DNA of 6,182 nucleotides, taken from the NCBI GenBank assembly GCA_937959145.1, contig CALGMC010000080.1, forward strand, positions 1-6,182. The letters are read 5' to 3'. The stretch is from an uncultured Chlorobiales bacterium. GTDB taxonomy: Bacteria; Bacteroidota; Chlorobiia; Chlorobiales; Thermochlorobacteraceae. The position numbers and the translations under genes were made by a program. The notes beneath the pieces were generated by a model. That model was not told where the DNA came from. It ran no database searches and worked only from the letters and a program-made list of their open reading frames with translations. Positions 1-6,182 of this stretch are shown one piece after another; the stretch's first letter is position 1, and the number at the start of each line of letters is the position of its first letter.

Positions 1-338
1 GGCGATTTCGAGATGTCGACAATCATAATCAGCGTAAAAAACTCCTGCATAATTTTTTGCGATACATCTTGCAAATCGCATTGATGCTCGGCAAGAGCCG
101 TCGTGAGCGCACTGACAATGCCAACGCGATTTTTCCCAAACGCTGTTACGATAATCCGACCTGAATCATGCGCACTTGGCACATGCAAATTTCGGTCGGA
201 AAGCGTCAGCGATGGTGCACCTTTTTCATACTCTTTCATCACTTCGGCAACGACGGCTTGAACCGTTTCCTTTGTAGCTTTCTCGCCAAGTTCCTCAATG
301 GCAAGGTCGACGATGCGGCGAATTTCTGCTTCGGTCAT
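1..338 (-). CDS. ACT domain-containing protein (UPF0237/GcvR-like), C-terminus cut by the left window edge
   Basis: The reverse strand is open from an ATG at 338-336 to the left edge, giving 112 codons with no stop. Residues about 61-112 read as the first part of an ACT domain: a first strand (RIIVTAFGKN), the turn RVGIVSALTTALAEH, then the stretch DVSQKIMQEFFTLIMIVDIS. The pattern of GK-x-R-x-GIV, then D-x-SQ-x-IMQ-x-FFT-x-IM-x-VD, is typical of the small UPF0237 ACT proteins related to GcvR. ACT domains usually bind amino acids or other small ligands and regulate an enzyme or transcript; no ligand can be read here. Unusually for a family whose members are often only about 90 residues, some 55-60 residues precede the domain, rich in E, A, K and R and apparently helical (MTEAEIRRIVDLAIEELG at the start). 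The ATG lies 10 bases after the sppA stop on the same strand, suggesting co-transcription. No Shine-Dalgarno sequence is visible. The family call is fairly sure; the role is unknown. Confidence 0.85.
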   Translation of the reverse strand, partial: MTEAEIRRIVDLAIEELGEKATKETVQAVVAEVMKEYEKGAPSLTLSDRNLHVPSAHDSGRIIVTAFGKNRVGIVSALTTALAEHQCDLQDVSQKIMQEFFTLIMIVDISKS

Positions 339-348
339 AGTTTGGTTT

Positions 349-2181
349 TTACTTAACGATGATTTCAAACGGCATGCTTGCTTGTGGTTGGAGCGGCGTC
401 AGAGCCGAGAGCCGTCGCAAGGTCTTGAGCGCCGTTTTGAATTCTGCGGGTAGTTCTACTTCTTCGGCAATCGTTTGCTTCAAATTTGCAAGTAGTCCTT
501 TCAGAATCGCTTGGCTGATTATGCTGGCGTCCGTTTCGCTTCCGAATCCCTCTAAGAAAGCGTCCCAAAAATCCTTGCGCTTCGGATAACTAACGAGTTG
601 AACGCGCGCCGATTCGTCAATGCCTGCAAGGCTTTTGGCAATTTGAATCGACTTTCGGAATCCGCCGAGTTCATCAACGAGTCCAATCTCCTTTGCGCTT
701 TCGCCGAGCCACACATGCCCTTGTGCAATCGCATCAACATTTTGAACCGTCATGTTTCTGCCTTCGGCAACTTTGCGCAAAAATTCTTGATAGGTGTAAT
801 CAATCAACGCATCGGCTTTTTGATAGACTTCGGGCGAGAGTTTATCGAAGAGGTTGAACGCATCGGCATACTTGGCTTTTGAAATTACAGTGCGTTTCAA
901 TCCGATTTTATCGGCAAGTTCGCGGATTGAGGGCTTGGTGGCAATCACGCCGATTGAGCCTGTGATGGTTGTAGGATTGGCAACAATTTTTTGCGCTTGC
1001 ATCGAAACCCAATATCCGCCCGAAGCGGCAACGCCCGACATAGAGGCAATTACAGGCTTTTCGGCTTTGGCTTTGTTCAAGGCAAGCAAAATTTTATCGG
1101 AGGCAATCGCCGAGCCGCCAGGGCTATCAACGCGCAACACAATCGCTTTGATGGTTTTATCTTTTCGCGCTTCTTCAATCGCAGGCACAAGGGTTTCGTC
1201 GCCGCTATCGCTCTCACCGTCAAGCGAAGGATTGCTTTTGCCGTCCACCAACGCACCAAGAATGTTAATCACCGCGATTTTTTCTTCTGCTTTTATGCCC
1301 AACGATTTGTAAGAGACTTGCTTGTATTTCTTTTCGGAAAGGAACAACGACGCATCATCTTCTTCGGTGATGTTAAACCTTTGGCGAATCTGTTCTTTAA
1401 GTTCGCTGAAATAGCAGACCGAGTCGACGAGGTTTTGCGCAAGCGCGTCTTTATCGGAAAGGTAGGCTTGCTCGTTGAGAATTTTGCGATACGCCGCTTC
1501 GCTGATGTTGCGCGATTGAGCAACGCCTTGCACGTAGGTTTTGTCAAAGCCCGTCAATAGCGCATTGAGTTGTTCATAGTTCGGTGCAGAAATCGTGTCG
1601 CTCACGAGCGATTCAGCGGCGGATTTGTATTTGCCACGTCGCGCCACTTCGACCTGAATGCCAACTTTGCCGAGCATGGTTTTGTAGTAAAGAATTTCGG
1701 CTTTTAAGCCATCGAGCACCAAAACGCCGTAGCGTTCGAGAAAAATTTTGTCGCATGCTGACGCAAGAAAATACTCCGCGTCGCCTGAAAATTGTGGCAA
1801 GTATGCCCAAATCTCCTTGCCTGACGCGCGAAAGTCGGCGATGGCGTCGCGCAGTTCCGTGAGTTTAGATTGTTGGCAGGAAAGGTCTTTAATCGTGGCG
1901 ACCACAAGTTTGACGCGCTCATCGAGTTTGGCTTTATCCAATGTTACCAACAGCCCTTGCAGTGTTGCAGGCGATTTTGTTGAAAAGCCGGGAAAGCCTT
2001 CGCCTAAAACTAATTCGGGCAACTCGCCGCTGATGTCGATAAGCAAAACGGTTTCCTTTGGGACGCTCACTTTTGGCGACGACGAGCGATAAATGCCAAT
2101 GCCAATCAGAATTGCAATCAGAATTAAAATGATGAGCCAAATTCTTCCGCTTCCTCTTGGTTTTGCTGACGATTGCGCCAT
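349..2181 (-). CDS. sppA: Signal peptide peptidase SppA, 67 kDa type (protease IV)
   Basis: SppA is a membrane-anchored serine protease that degrades signal peptides left in the membrane after protein export. The product is 610 residues, close to the 618 of E. coli SppA, and so is the long form with two tandem peptidase S49 domains. A short basic N-terminus is followed by one hydrophobic segment at about residues 14-31 (IWLIILILIAILIGIGIY), a membrane anchor with the bulk of the protein outside the cytoplasm. The N-terminal domain carries the probable catalytic lysine K186 in RRGKYKSAAE. The C-terminal domain has VDSPGGSA at 351-358 and the probable nucleophile S387 in SGVAASGGYW. The spacing of 201 residues matches the K209/S409 pair of the E. 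coli enzyme, so it should be active. TGSIGV (407-412) is also conserved. The ATG at 2181 directly precedes the anchor and is a natural start, without Shine-Dalgarno. The upstream glycosyltransferase ends 74 bases away on the same strand, with no clear terminator between; the ACT gene follows after 10 bases. Confidence 0.96.
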   Translation of the reverse strand: MAQSSAKPRGSGRIWLIILILIAILIGIGIYRSSSPKVSVPKETVLLIDISGELPELVLGEGFPGFSTKSPATLQGLLVTLDKAKLDERVKLVVATIKDLSCQQSKLTELRDAIADFRASGKEIWAYLPQFSGDAEYFLASACDKIFLERYGVLVLDGLKAEILYYKTMLGKVGIQVEVARRGKYKSAAESLVSDTISAPNYEQLNALLTGFDKTYVQGVAQSRNISEAAYRKILNEQAYLSDKDALAQNLVDSVCYFSELKEQIRQRFNITEEDDASLFLSEKKYKQVSYKSLGIKAEEKIAVINILGALVDGKSNPSLDGESDSGDETLVPAIEEARKDKTIKAIVLRVDSPGGSAIASDKILLALNKAKAEKPVIASMSGVAASGGYWVSMQAQKIVANPTTITGSIGVIATKPSIRELADKIGLKRTVISKAKYADAFNLFDKLSPEVYQKADALIDYTYQEFLRKVAEGRNMTVQNVDAIAQGHVWLGESAKEIGLVDELGGFRKSIQIAKSLAGIDESARVQLVSYPKRKDFWDAFLEGFGSETDASIISQAILKGLLANLKQTIAEEVELPAEFKTALKTLRRLSALTPLQPQASMPFEIIVK

Positions 2182-2255
2182 GAGTTGTTGATGTGTTTAG
2201 ATTTTAGGAACGCTGAATATCGTTTGCGAGACGCTCTTTTGCAATGTTGCTGTGA

Positions 2256-3407
2256 TTATGATTTCAATACTTCGGTTGTGTAGAATGTGCCGCGCCACTC
2301 TACACCGCCTTTCACTGAAACGAGCAATGCCGATTTCACCAGCGCGAAAAGAAATAACATTGACATAATGGGGTGAAGCACAGTGATTATGCCAGCACGC
2401 CAAAGCGACCCTTTTCCGACCGCATAGCCAAGATAAATGAATCCAAGCGAGAGCAAGGCGCAGAGCGTTGCAAACTCATCGTTCAAGAGCCAAAGCCAAT
2501 ACGGCGCAATCAATCCGAATAGCGTTCCGAAAATACCAATCCAGACCCAAGTCCATGAGAAGTTGACGCCTGCAAATGCACTTCGTTCAATGCCTTTCAT
2601 TGAATCCCACAAGCCTTCGCGCCAACGCACTTGCACGAAGTTGCGTCCCTCGACAACGTGCGTCGCTTCGCCGTGTTGCTTGACGAAGTATCCCAGTTTG
2701 ACATCGTCCGCAATTTCGGCTTTGAGCGGATAATGTTCGCCAATGGCTTTGTAGAGCGCGCGCTCAATAAAGTTGAACGCCCCAACGCCAATGTATGCAC
2801 GCTTGTTCTTCGGATTTCGTGCGCCAATCGGATTAAACTTCCACACGAAGAGCATGCCGAAAAGCGCAAGAAAGGCTTCTTCAAAAATGTTTTCAGAAAG
2901 CATTTTCGGATAGACGACAATGTGCCGTGCCCTATTGGCAAGCGCGTAGCCAACCGTTTTTGAAATCGTTTGTGGTGCAAAGAGAATATCGGCATCGGTG
3001 AATAAAAGATACTCACCGCTTGCCTGCTCGAAGCCGCGTTGATTGGCGTGGTTCTTGCCGAGCCAACCTTGTGGGAGTTCCGAAATGTGAATGACTTTGA
3101 GCCGTGCATCTTCTTTGGCAAGGCTATTGATAATGTTGCCTGTTTCGTCGTCGGAGCGGTCGTTAATGACGATGAGCTCGAGGTTCGGATAATCTTGCGC
3201 TAAGAGCGAGCGAAGCGACGCATGAATTTTTTTGGATTCATTCTTTGCAGGCACAATCACGCTTACGCGCGGGAGGGTTTGTGGCGACGGCGCATGCGAG
3301 AGTTTCGGAATCCAAACTTGGAGCGTAACGGCGCGCACAAGCATCATTAGCCAGCCACCCACGCAAAAGAGCGAGAAGAGATGAAAGAGTGAGAAACCCT
3401 CGAGCAT
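2256..3407 (-). CDS. Membrane-anchored family 2 glycosyltransferase (HpnB/CrtQ/CruC-like)
   Basis: The product is 383 residues from the first ATG (3407). The frame extends to a GTG at 3461, which would add 18 charged residues ahead of a hydrophobic segment; ATG is preferred because that segment then lies at the extreme N-terminus. Numbering from the ATG, a membrane helix at about 7-30 is followed by a GT-A domain: RVSVIVPAKNES (about 47-58), IVINDRSDDET for nucleotide binding, LPQGWLGKNHAN, the metal-binding TDAD (about 137-140), ADDVKLG (about 233-239) as the likely catalytic-base region, and VQVRWREG. About three hydrophobic helices close the protein (about 285-307, 313-331, 337-364). The P-x-GW-x-GK-x-x-A motif and C-terminal helices resemble enzymes acting on lipid acceptors, such as hopanoid-associated HpnB and the carotenoid glycosyltransferases CrtQ and CruC. 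The sugar donor and acceptor cannot be read from the sequence. It is the first gene of the leftward block. Glycosyltransferase is certain; the subfamily is tentative. Confidence 0.88.
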   Translation of the reverse strand: MLEGFSLFHLFSLFCVGGWLMMLVRAVTLQVWIPKLSHAPSPQTLPRVSVIVPAKNESKKIHASLRSLLAQDYPNLELIVINDRSDDETGNIINSLAKEDARLKVIHISELPQGWLGKNHANQRGFEQASGEYLLFTDADILFAPQTISKTVGYALANRARHIVVYPKMLSENIFEEAFLALFGMLFVWKFNPIGARNPKNKRAYIGVGAFNFIERALYKAIGEHYPLKAEIADDVKLGYFVKQHGEATHVVEGRNFVQVRWREGLWDSMKGIERSAFAGVNFSWTWVWIGIFGTLFGLIAPYWLWLLNDEFATLCALLSLGFIYLGYAVGKGSLWRAGIITVLHPIMSMLFLFALVKSALLVSVKGGVEWRGTFYTTEVLKS

Positions 3408-3507
3408 AAATTTTAATTGGACAATTCTATCGTATTTTATTTCCGTCTTTCTAACGCGCACGGTGCATTATCGGTTTAATCATTATTGGTCTAATTCAGA
3501 TTCAGCA
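3408..3507. promoter_or_regulatory. Divergent intergenic region, likely holding both block promoters
   Basis: This 100-base A/T-rich spacer separates the ATG starts of the leftward glycosyltransferase and the rightward yraN, so both transcripts most likely begin here. For the leftward gene, TAGAAT on the minus strand (plus coordinates 3424-3429) resembles a -10 box and would give a leader of only about ten bases; no good -35 box sits 17 bases before it. For the rightward gene, TTTAAT (3475-3480) and TCTAAT (3490-3495) are -10-like, also without clear -35 partners. The role as a promoter region follows from gene geometry; the individual boxes are weak guesses. Confidence 0.4.
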
Positions 3508-3882
3508 ATGCAACACGCACATTCAAAGACTTCATTTGGCGCATTCGGAGAAAATCTCGCGGCGGAGTTTCTCACGAAAAACGGATTTGAGATTCTGCAT
3601 CGCAATTTTCGTTGTGGCAAAAACGAAATTGATTTGATTGCCAAGAAAGACGGCGTGATTTCCTTCGTCGAAGTCAAAACGCGCAAGGGCGTAGCGTTCG
3701 GACACGCTGCCGAAGCCATCACACGCGCAAAACAAAAAGAGCTTGCAAAAGCGGCAGAGTGTTATCTTCGCAAGTTTGTGAGCAGTGCCGACCTTTATCG
3801 CTTCGATGTGATTGCCATTACCGTTACGAGCGGAGAAACACCCGAGATTTTATTCATTGAAGATGCCTTCCGACTGATGTGA
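3508..3882 (+). CDS. yraN: YraN family (UPF0102) nuclease-fold protein
   Basis: The product is 124 residues from the ATG at 3508, the usual length for this family. The frame extends to a GTG at 3463, but those 15 extra residues (MHYRFNHYWSNSDSA) fall outside the family pattern, so ATG is preferred. Family landmarks are present in order: GAFGENLAAEFL (11-22), the RCGKNEIDLIA block (35-45) with D42, FVEVKTR (53-59) with E55 and K57, and YRFDVIAI (97-104). Together D42, E55 and K57 form a PD-(D/E)XK nuclease-type active site, related to archaeal Holliday junction resolvases. The family is very widespread in bacteria, but its cellular role is not established; a part in DNA repair or recombination is inferred from the fold only. 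No active-site residue is missing. It is the first gene of the rightward block, 51 bases ahead of the nucleotidyltransferase, with no functional link to it that I can see. Confidence 0.93.
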   Translation: MQHAHSKTSFGAFGENLAAEFLTKNGFEILHRNFRCGKNEIDLIAKKDGVISFVEVKTRKGVAFGHAAEAITRAKQKELAKAAECYLRKFVSSADLYRFDVIAITVTSGETPEILFIEDAFRLM

Positions 3883-3933
3883 ATACAATAGCGTCGCACT
3901 CCAATTCAACAATCATTAACACGCTTCTCGAAC

Positions 3934-4998
3934 ATGAAAGCACTAATCACCGCAGGCGGAAGAGGCACGCGCCTTCGTCCGCTCACGCACACACACAACA
4001 AACACCTCATTCCGATTGCCAACAAACCCATGCTCGCTTACGCCATCGAAGCCGTTCGCGATGCAGGCATTAAAGAAATTGGAATTGTAACCAATGCCGA
4101 CAATCAAGACGTGCAAACGGCGTTTGGTTCAGGCAAGGAATACGGGGTCAAAATCACCTACATTCCGCAATCGGCACCGCTTGGCTTAGCGCACGTCGTT
4201 AAAATCTCACAGAGTTTTATCAAGGACGAGCCGTTCATTTTTTATCTCGGCGATAATATGCTGGTCGGCGGCGTGGCAAAGTTTATTGAAGAATTCAAAG
4301 CCAATAAGTCGAACTGTCATCTTACGCTTGCCAAAGTCAAAGACCCTGAACGCTTCGGCGTGCCTGAACTCAAAGGCGGACGCATCATCTCGATTGAAGA
4401 AAAGCCGAAGAAGCCAAAATCTGATTACGCCGTTGCGGGAATTTATCTCTACGACGAAAGCATCTTTGAAGCCGTTAATGCCATCAAACCCTCAGCGCGC
4501 GGCGAACTTGAAATCTCTGACGCGCATCAATACTTGCTCTCCAAGAAAAAGAAAGTAACCTACTCGGAAATCACGGGCTGGTGGAAAGACACCGGCAAAC
4601 CTTATGACTTGCTCGAAGCCAATCGGTTGGTGCTTGAAAATCAAGAGTCCATGATTTTAGGAAAGGTCGATGACGCCTCGCACTTATCGGGCAAAATTGT
4701 GATTGGCAAAGGCTCAAAAATCATCAACAGCGTTTTGCGTGGTCCGCTCATCATCGGCGAAAATTGTGTGATTGAAGATGCTTACATCGGACCTTTTACG
4801 TCCATCTACGATTCAACCGTTGTGAAGCGGTCGGAAATTGAGTTCAGCATTGTGCTCAAAGATTGCCGCATTGAAGATGTTGGCATTCGCATTGAAGAAA
4901 GCCTGCTCGGAAACGATGTGCAAATTGTAAGTGCCTCGAAGAAACCGAAGACCAATCGCTTTATGCTTGGCGACCAATCGCGTGTGGAAGTCGTTTAA
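3934..4998 (+). CDS. Glucose-1-phosphate thymidylyltransferase, long form (RmlA-long/StrD type)
   Basis: The enzyme is expected to join dTTP and glucose 1-phosphate to give dTDP-glucose and pyrophosphate in the cytoplasm, the entry step to dTDP-rhamnose and other deoxysugars. The 354 residues match the long RmlA subfamily; short RmlA is about 290. The N-terminal Rossmann-like domain shows the nucleotide loop GGRGTRLRPLT (8-18), K23 in NKHLIPI, LGDN with the metal-binding D107, RFGVPE (140-145), EEKPKKPKSD (155-164), GELEISD (190-196) and WWKDTGKP (216-223). From about 247 to 334, repeats of the IVIGKGS / LIIGENC / AYIGPFT kind form a left-handed beta helix, the feature that separates this form from short RmlA. 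The ATG sits right before the first beta strand, so the start is firm; there is no Shine-Dalgarno. The purB ATG follows 24 bases after the stop. No rmlB, rmlC or rmlD lies in view, so the final sugar is unknown, and a different nucleotide or sugar-phosphate preference cannot be excluded. Confidence 0.9.
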   Translation: MKALITAGGRGTRLRPLTHTHNKHLIPIANKPMLAYAIEAVRDAGIKEIGIVTNADNQDVQTAFGSGKEYGVKITYIPQSAPLGLAHVVKISQSFIKDEPFIFYLGDNMLVGGVAKFIEEFKANKSNCHLTLAKVKDPERFGVPELKGGRIISIEEKPKKPKSDYAVAGIYLYDESIFEAVNAIKPSARGELEISDAHQYLLSKKKKVTYSEITGWWKDTGKPYDLLEANRLVLENQESMILGKVDDASHLSGKIVIGKGSKIINSVLRGPLIIGENCVIEDAYIGPFTSIYDSTVVKRSEIEFSIVLKDCRIEDVGIRIEESLLGNDVQIVSASKKPKTNRFMLGDQSRVEVV

Positions 4999-5022
4999 CG
5001 CTTTTCAAATTTTATCACATTC

Positions 5023-6182
5023 ATGATACCTCGCTATTCTCCGCAAGACATTGCCGCCATTTGGACAGAAGAAGCCAAAATGCAACGCTGGCTCGAGATA
5101 GAACTTGCCGCCGTTGAGGCGCGCGTCAAATTAGGTGAAGTTCCCGAAAACGATTACGCCGTGATAAAAAAGAAAGCCCGCTTTGAAGTCGAGCGCGCCC
5201 TTGAAATTGAAAAAACTACCAAGCACGATGTAATTGCCTTTCTCACCAATGTTGCTGAACACGTGGGCGCAGAATCGCGACACATTCATCAAGGCATGAC
5301 TTCGAGCGATGTGTTGGACACGGCTCTTTCCATGCAACTGCGCGACGCAGGCAACATCATTCTTGCCGATATTGAGCGGCTTTTGAAGATTCTTGCCAAA
5401 CGCGCCAAAGAGTTCAAATACACGTTGCAAATTGGACGCACGCACGGTGTTCATGCCGAACCGATTACCTTCGGGTTGAAACTTGCGTTGTGGTATGAAG
5501 AAATGAAGCGCAATCGTGAGCGGCTGAAGCGCGCGATTGACGTGATTAGCGTTGGCAAAATTAGTGGGGCGGTCGGCACGTTTGAGCATCTTTCGCCGAA
5601 GGTTGAAGAATATGTCTGCAAAAAATTAGGCTTGAAGCCTGCGCCTGTTTCCACGCAGATCATTCAGCGCGATAGGCATGCCGAATACCTTTGCACGCTC
5701 GCCGTGATTGCGTCTTCGATTGAAAAATTTTCGGTTGAGTGTCGCCACTTGCAACGCACCGAAGTTTTGGAAGCAGAAGAGTTTTTCAGCGAAGGACAAA
5801 AAGGCAGTTCCGCCATGCCGCACAAGCGCAACCCGATTACGTTTGAACGCTTGTCAGGACTTGCGCGCGTGGTTCGCGCCAATGCGTTGGCAGGATTGGA
5901 AAATGTCGCCTTGTGGCACGAGCGCGATATTTCGCATAGTTCCGTCGAGCGCGTCGTGATGCCCGATTCCACCATCGCCCTTTGCTACATCGTGCGGCAG
6001 TTTTCCGATGCAATAGAAAAACTGCTTGTTTATCCCGAACGCATGTTCAAAAATTTTGACAGTTCTTACGGACTGATTTCGTCTCAAACCGTCATGCTTG
6101 CGCTCACCACGAAAGGCTTGACGCGCGAAGAGGCTTACAAATTCGTTCAGCGCAATGCGATGCGAAGTTGGCGCGAAAAAAT
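5023..6182 (+). CDS. purB: Adenylosuccinate lyase PurB, C-terminus cut by the right window edge
   Basis: PurB acts twice in purine synthesis: it splits SAICAR to AICAR and adenylosuccinate to AMP, releasing fumarate each time. The frame starts at ATG 5023 and is open to the edge, giving 386 codons with no stop. The B. subtilis enzyme is about 430 residues, so roughly the last 45 are missing. Residues line up almost number for number with the B. subtilis type: H68 in TKHDV, TSSD at 93-96, H141 in GRTHGVHAEP (catalytic acid region), and the fumarase/aspartase superfamily signature GSSAMPHKRNP at 261-271, whose S262/S263 supply the catalytic serine. HERDISHSS (299-307) is also typical. All key residues in view are intact. 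The MIPRYS start is characteristic of the family, so the ATG is secure although no Shine-Dalgarno precedes it. It lies 24 bases after the thymidylyltransferase stop and is probably in the same transcript; no other purine gene is visible. Confidence 0.97.
   Translation, partial: MIPRYSPQDIAAIWTEEAKMQRWLEIELAAVEARVKLGEVPENDYAVIKKKARFEVERALEIEKTTKHDVIAFLTNVAEHVGAESRHIHQGMTSSDVLDTALSMQLRDAGNIILADIERLLKILAKRAKEFKYTLQIGRTHGVHAEPITFGLKLALWYEEMKRNRERLKRAIDVISVGKISGAVGTFEHLSPKVEEYVCKKLGLKPAPVSTQIIQRDRHAEYLCTLAVIASSIEKFSVECRHLQRTEVLEAEEFFSEGQKGSSAMPHKRNPITFERLSGLARVVRANALAGLENVALWHERDISHSSVERVVMPDSTIALCYIVRQFSDAIEKLLVYPERMFKNFDSSYGLISSQTVMLALTTKGLTREEAYKFVQRNAMRSWREK

Noticed and set aside
854..1560. 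Plus-strand open frames of 152 and 189 codons (854-1312 and 991-1560) opposite sppA.
   Set aside because: They lie wholly inside the intact sppA frame with its catalytic motifs, overlap each other, and their translations show no recognisable domain. Codon bias of the true strand explains them.
2216..2244. A possible minus-strand promoter before sppA: TTGCAA at 2239-2244, 17 bases, then GATATT at 2216-2221.
   Set aside because: Each box matches the standard consensus at only four of six positions, which is common by chance in A/T-rich spacers. An internal sppA promoter is possible but unsupported.
2597..3121. A 174-codon minus-strand frame overlapping the glycosyltransferase in another reading frame.
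   Set aside because: It is contained within the glycosyltransferase, whose TDAD and GWLGK motifs are intact, and its translation has an unnatural excess of R, S and T with no domain.
3458..3466. A short inverted repeat, GCAC-G-GTGC, in the divergent spacer.
   Set aside because: The arms are only four bases and do not extend on either side; too short to claim an operator.
3879..4073. A plus-strand 64-codon frame beginning just before the yraN stop.
   Set aside because: It runs mostly inside the thymidylyltransferase in another frame, is rich in H, S, T and R without a domain, and has no support as a gene.
5131..5975. Several minus-strand frames opposite purB (152, 103 and 70 codons).
   Set aside because: The plus-strand frame from 5023 to the edge is a clear adenylosuccinate lyase with all expected active-site residues; the opposite frames are shadows.

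Overview
The window looks like ordinary bacterial chromosome: six tightly packed genes, four complete and one cut by each edge. No RNA gene, mobile element, CRISPR array or obvious repeat was found. By eye the base composition is close to half G+C. None of the six start codons has a recognisable Shine-Dalgarno sequence; the leaders are A/T-rich instead. That habit, plus the gene types, suggests the Bacteroidota/Chlorobiota group, possibly a green sulfur bacterium of the Chloroherpeton kind. This placement is inference and has not been tested by a search.

Layout. A leftward block on the minus strand runs from about 3407 to the left edge. It holds a membrane-anchored family 2 glycosyltransferase (2256-3407), the signal peptide peptidase SppA (349-2181), and the start of an ACT-domain protein (1-338, continuing off the left edge). 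Gaps are 74 and 10 bases, so at least sppA and the ACT gene are probably co-transcribed. A rightward block on the plus strand runs from 3508 to the right edge. It holds a YraN/UPF0102 nuclease-fold protein (3508-3882), a long-form glucose-1-phosphate thymidylyltransferase with a left-handed beta-helix tail (3934-4998), and adenylosuccinate lyase PurB (5023 to the right edge, about the last tenth missing). Gaps are 51 and 24 bases. The blocks diverge from a single 100-base spacer, 3408-3507, which is the only natural place for promoters for both.

The genes do not form one pathway. The left block combines envelope functions (lipid or surface glycosylation, clearance of signal peptides in the membrane) with a probable small-molecule sensor. 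The right block combines a conserved protein of unknown function, activated-sugar synthesis and purine synthesis. No stretch over 300 bases lacks a gene. I found no convincing undescribed system. The points most worth checking are the N-terminal extension on the ACT protein, the unresolved acceptor of the glycosyltransferase, and the start codons of the two divergent genes.
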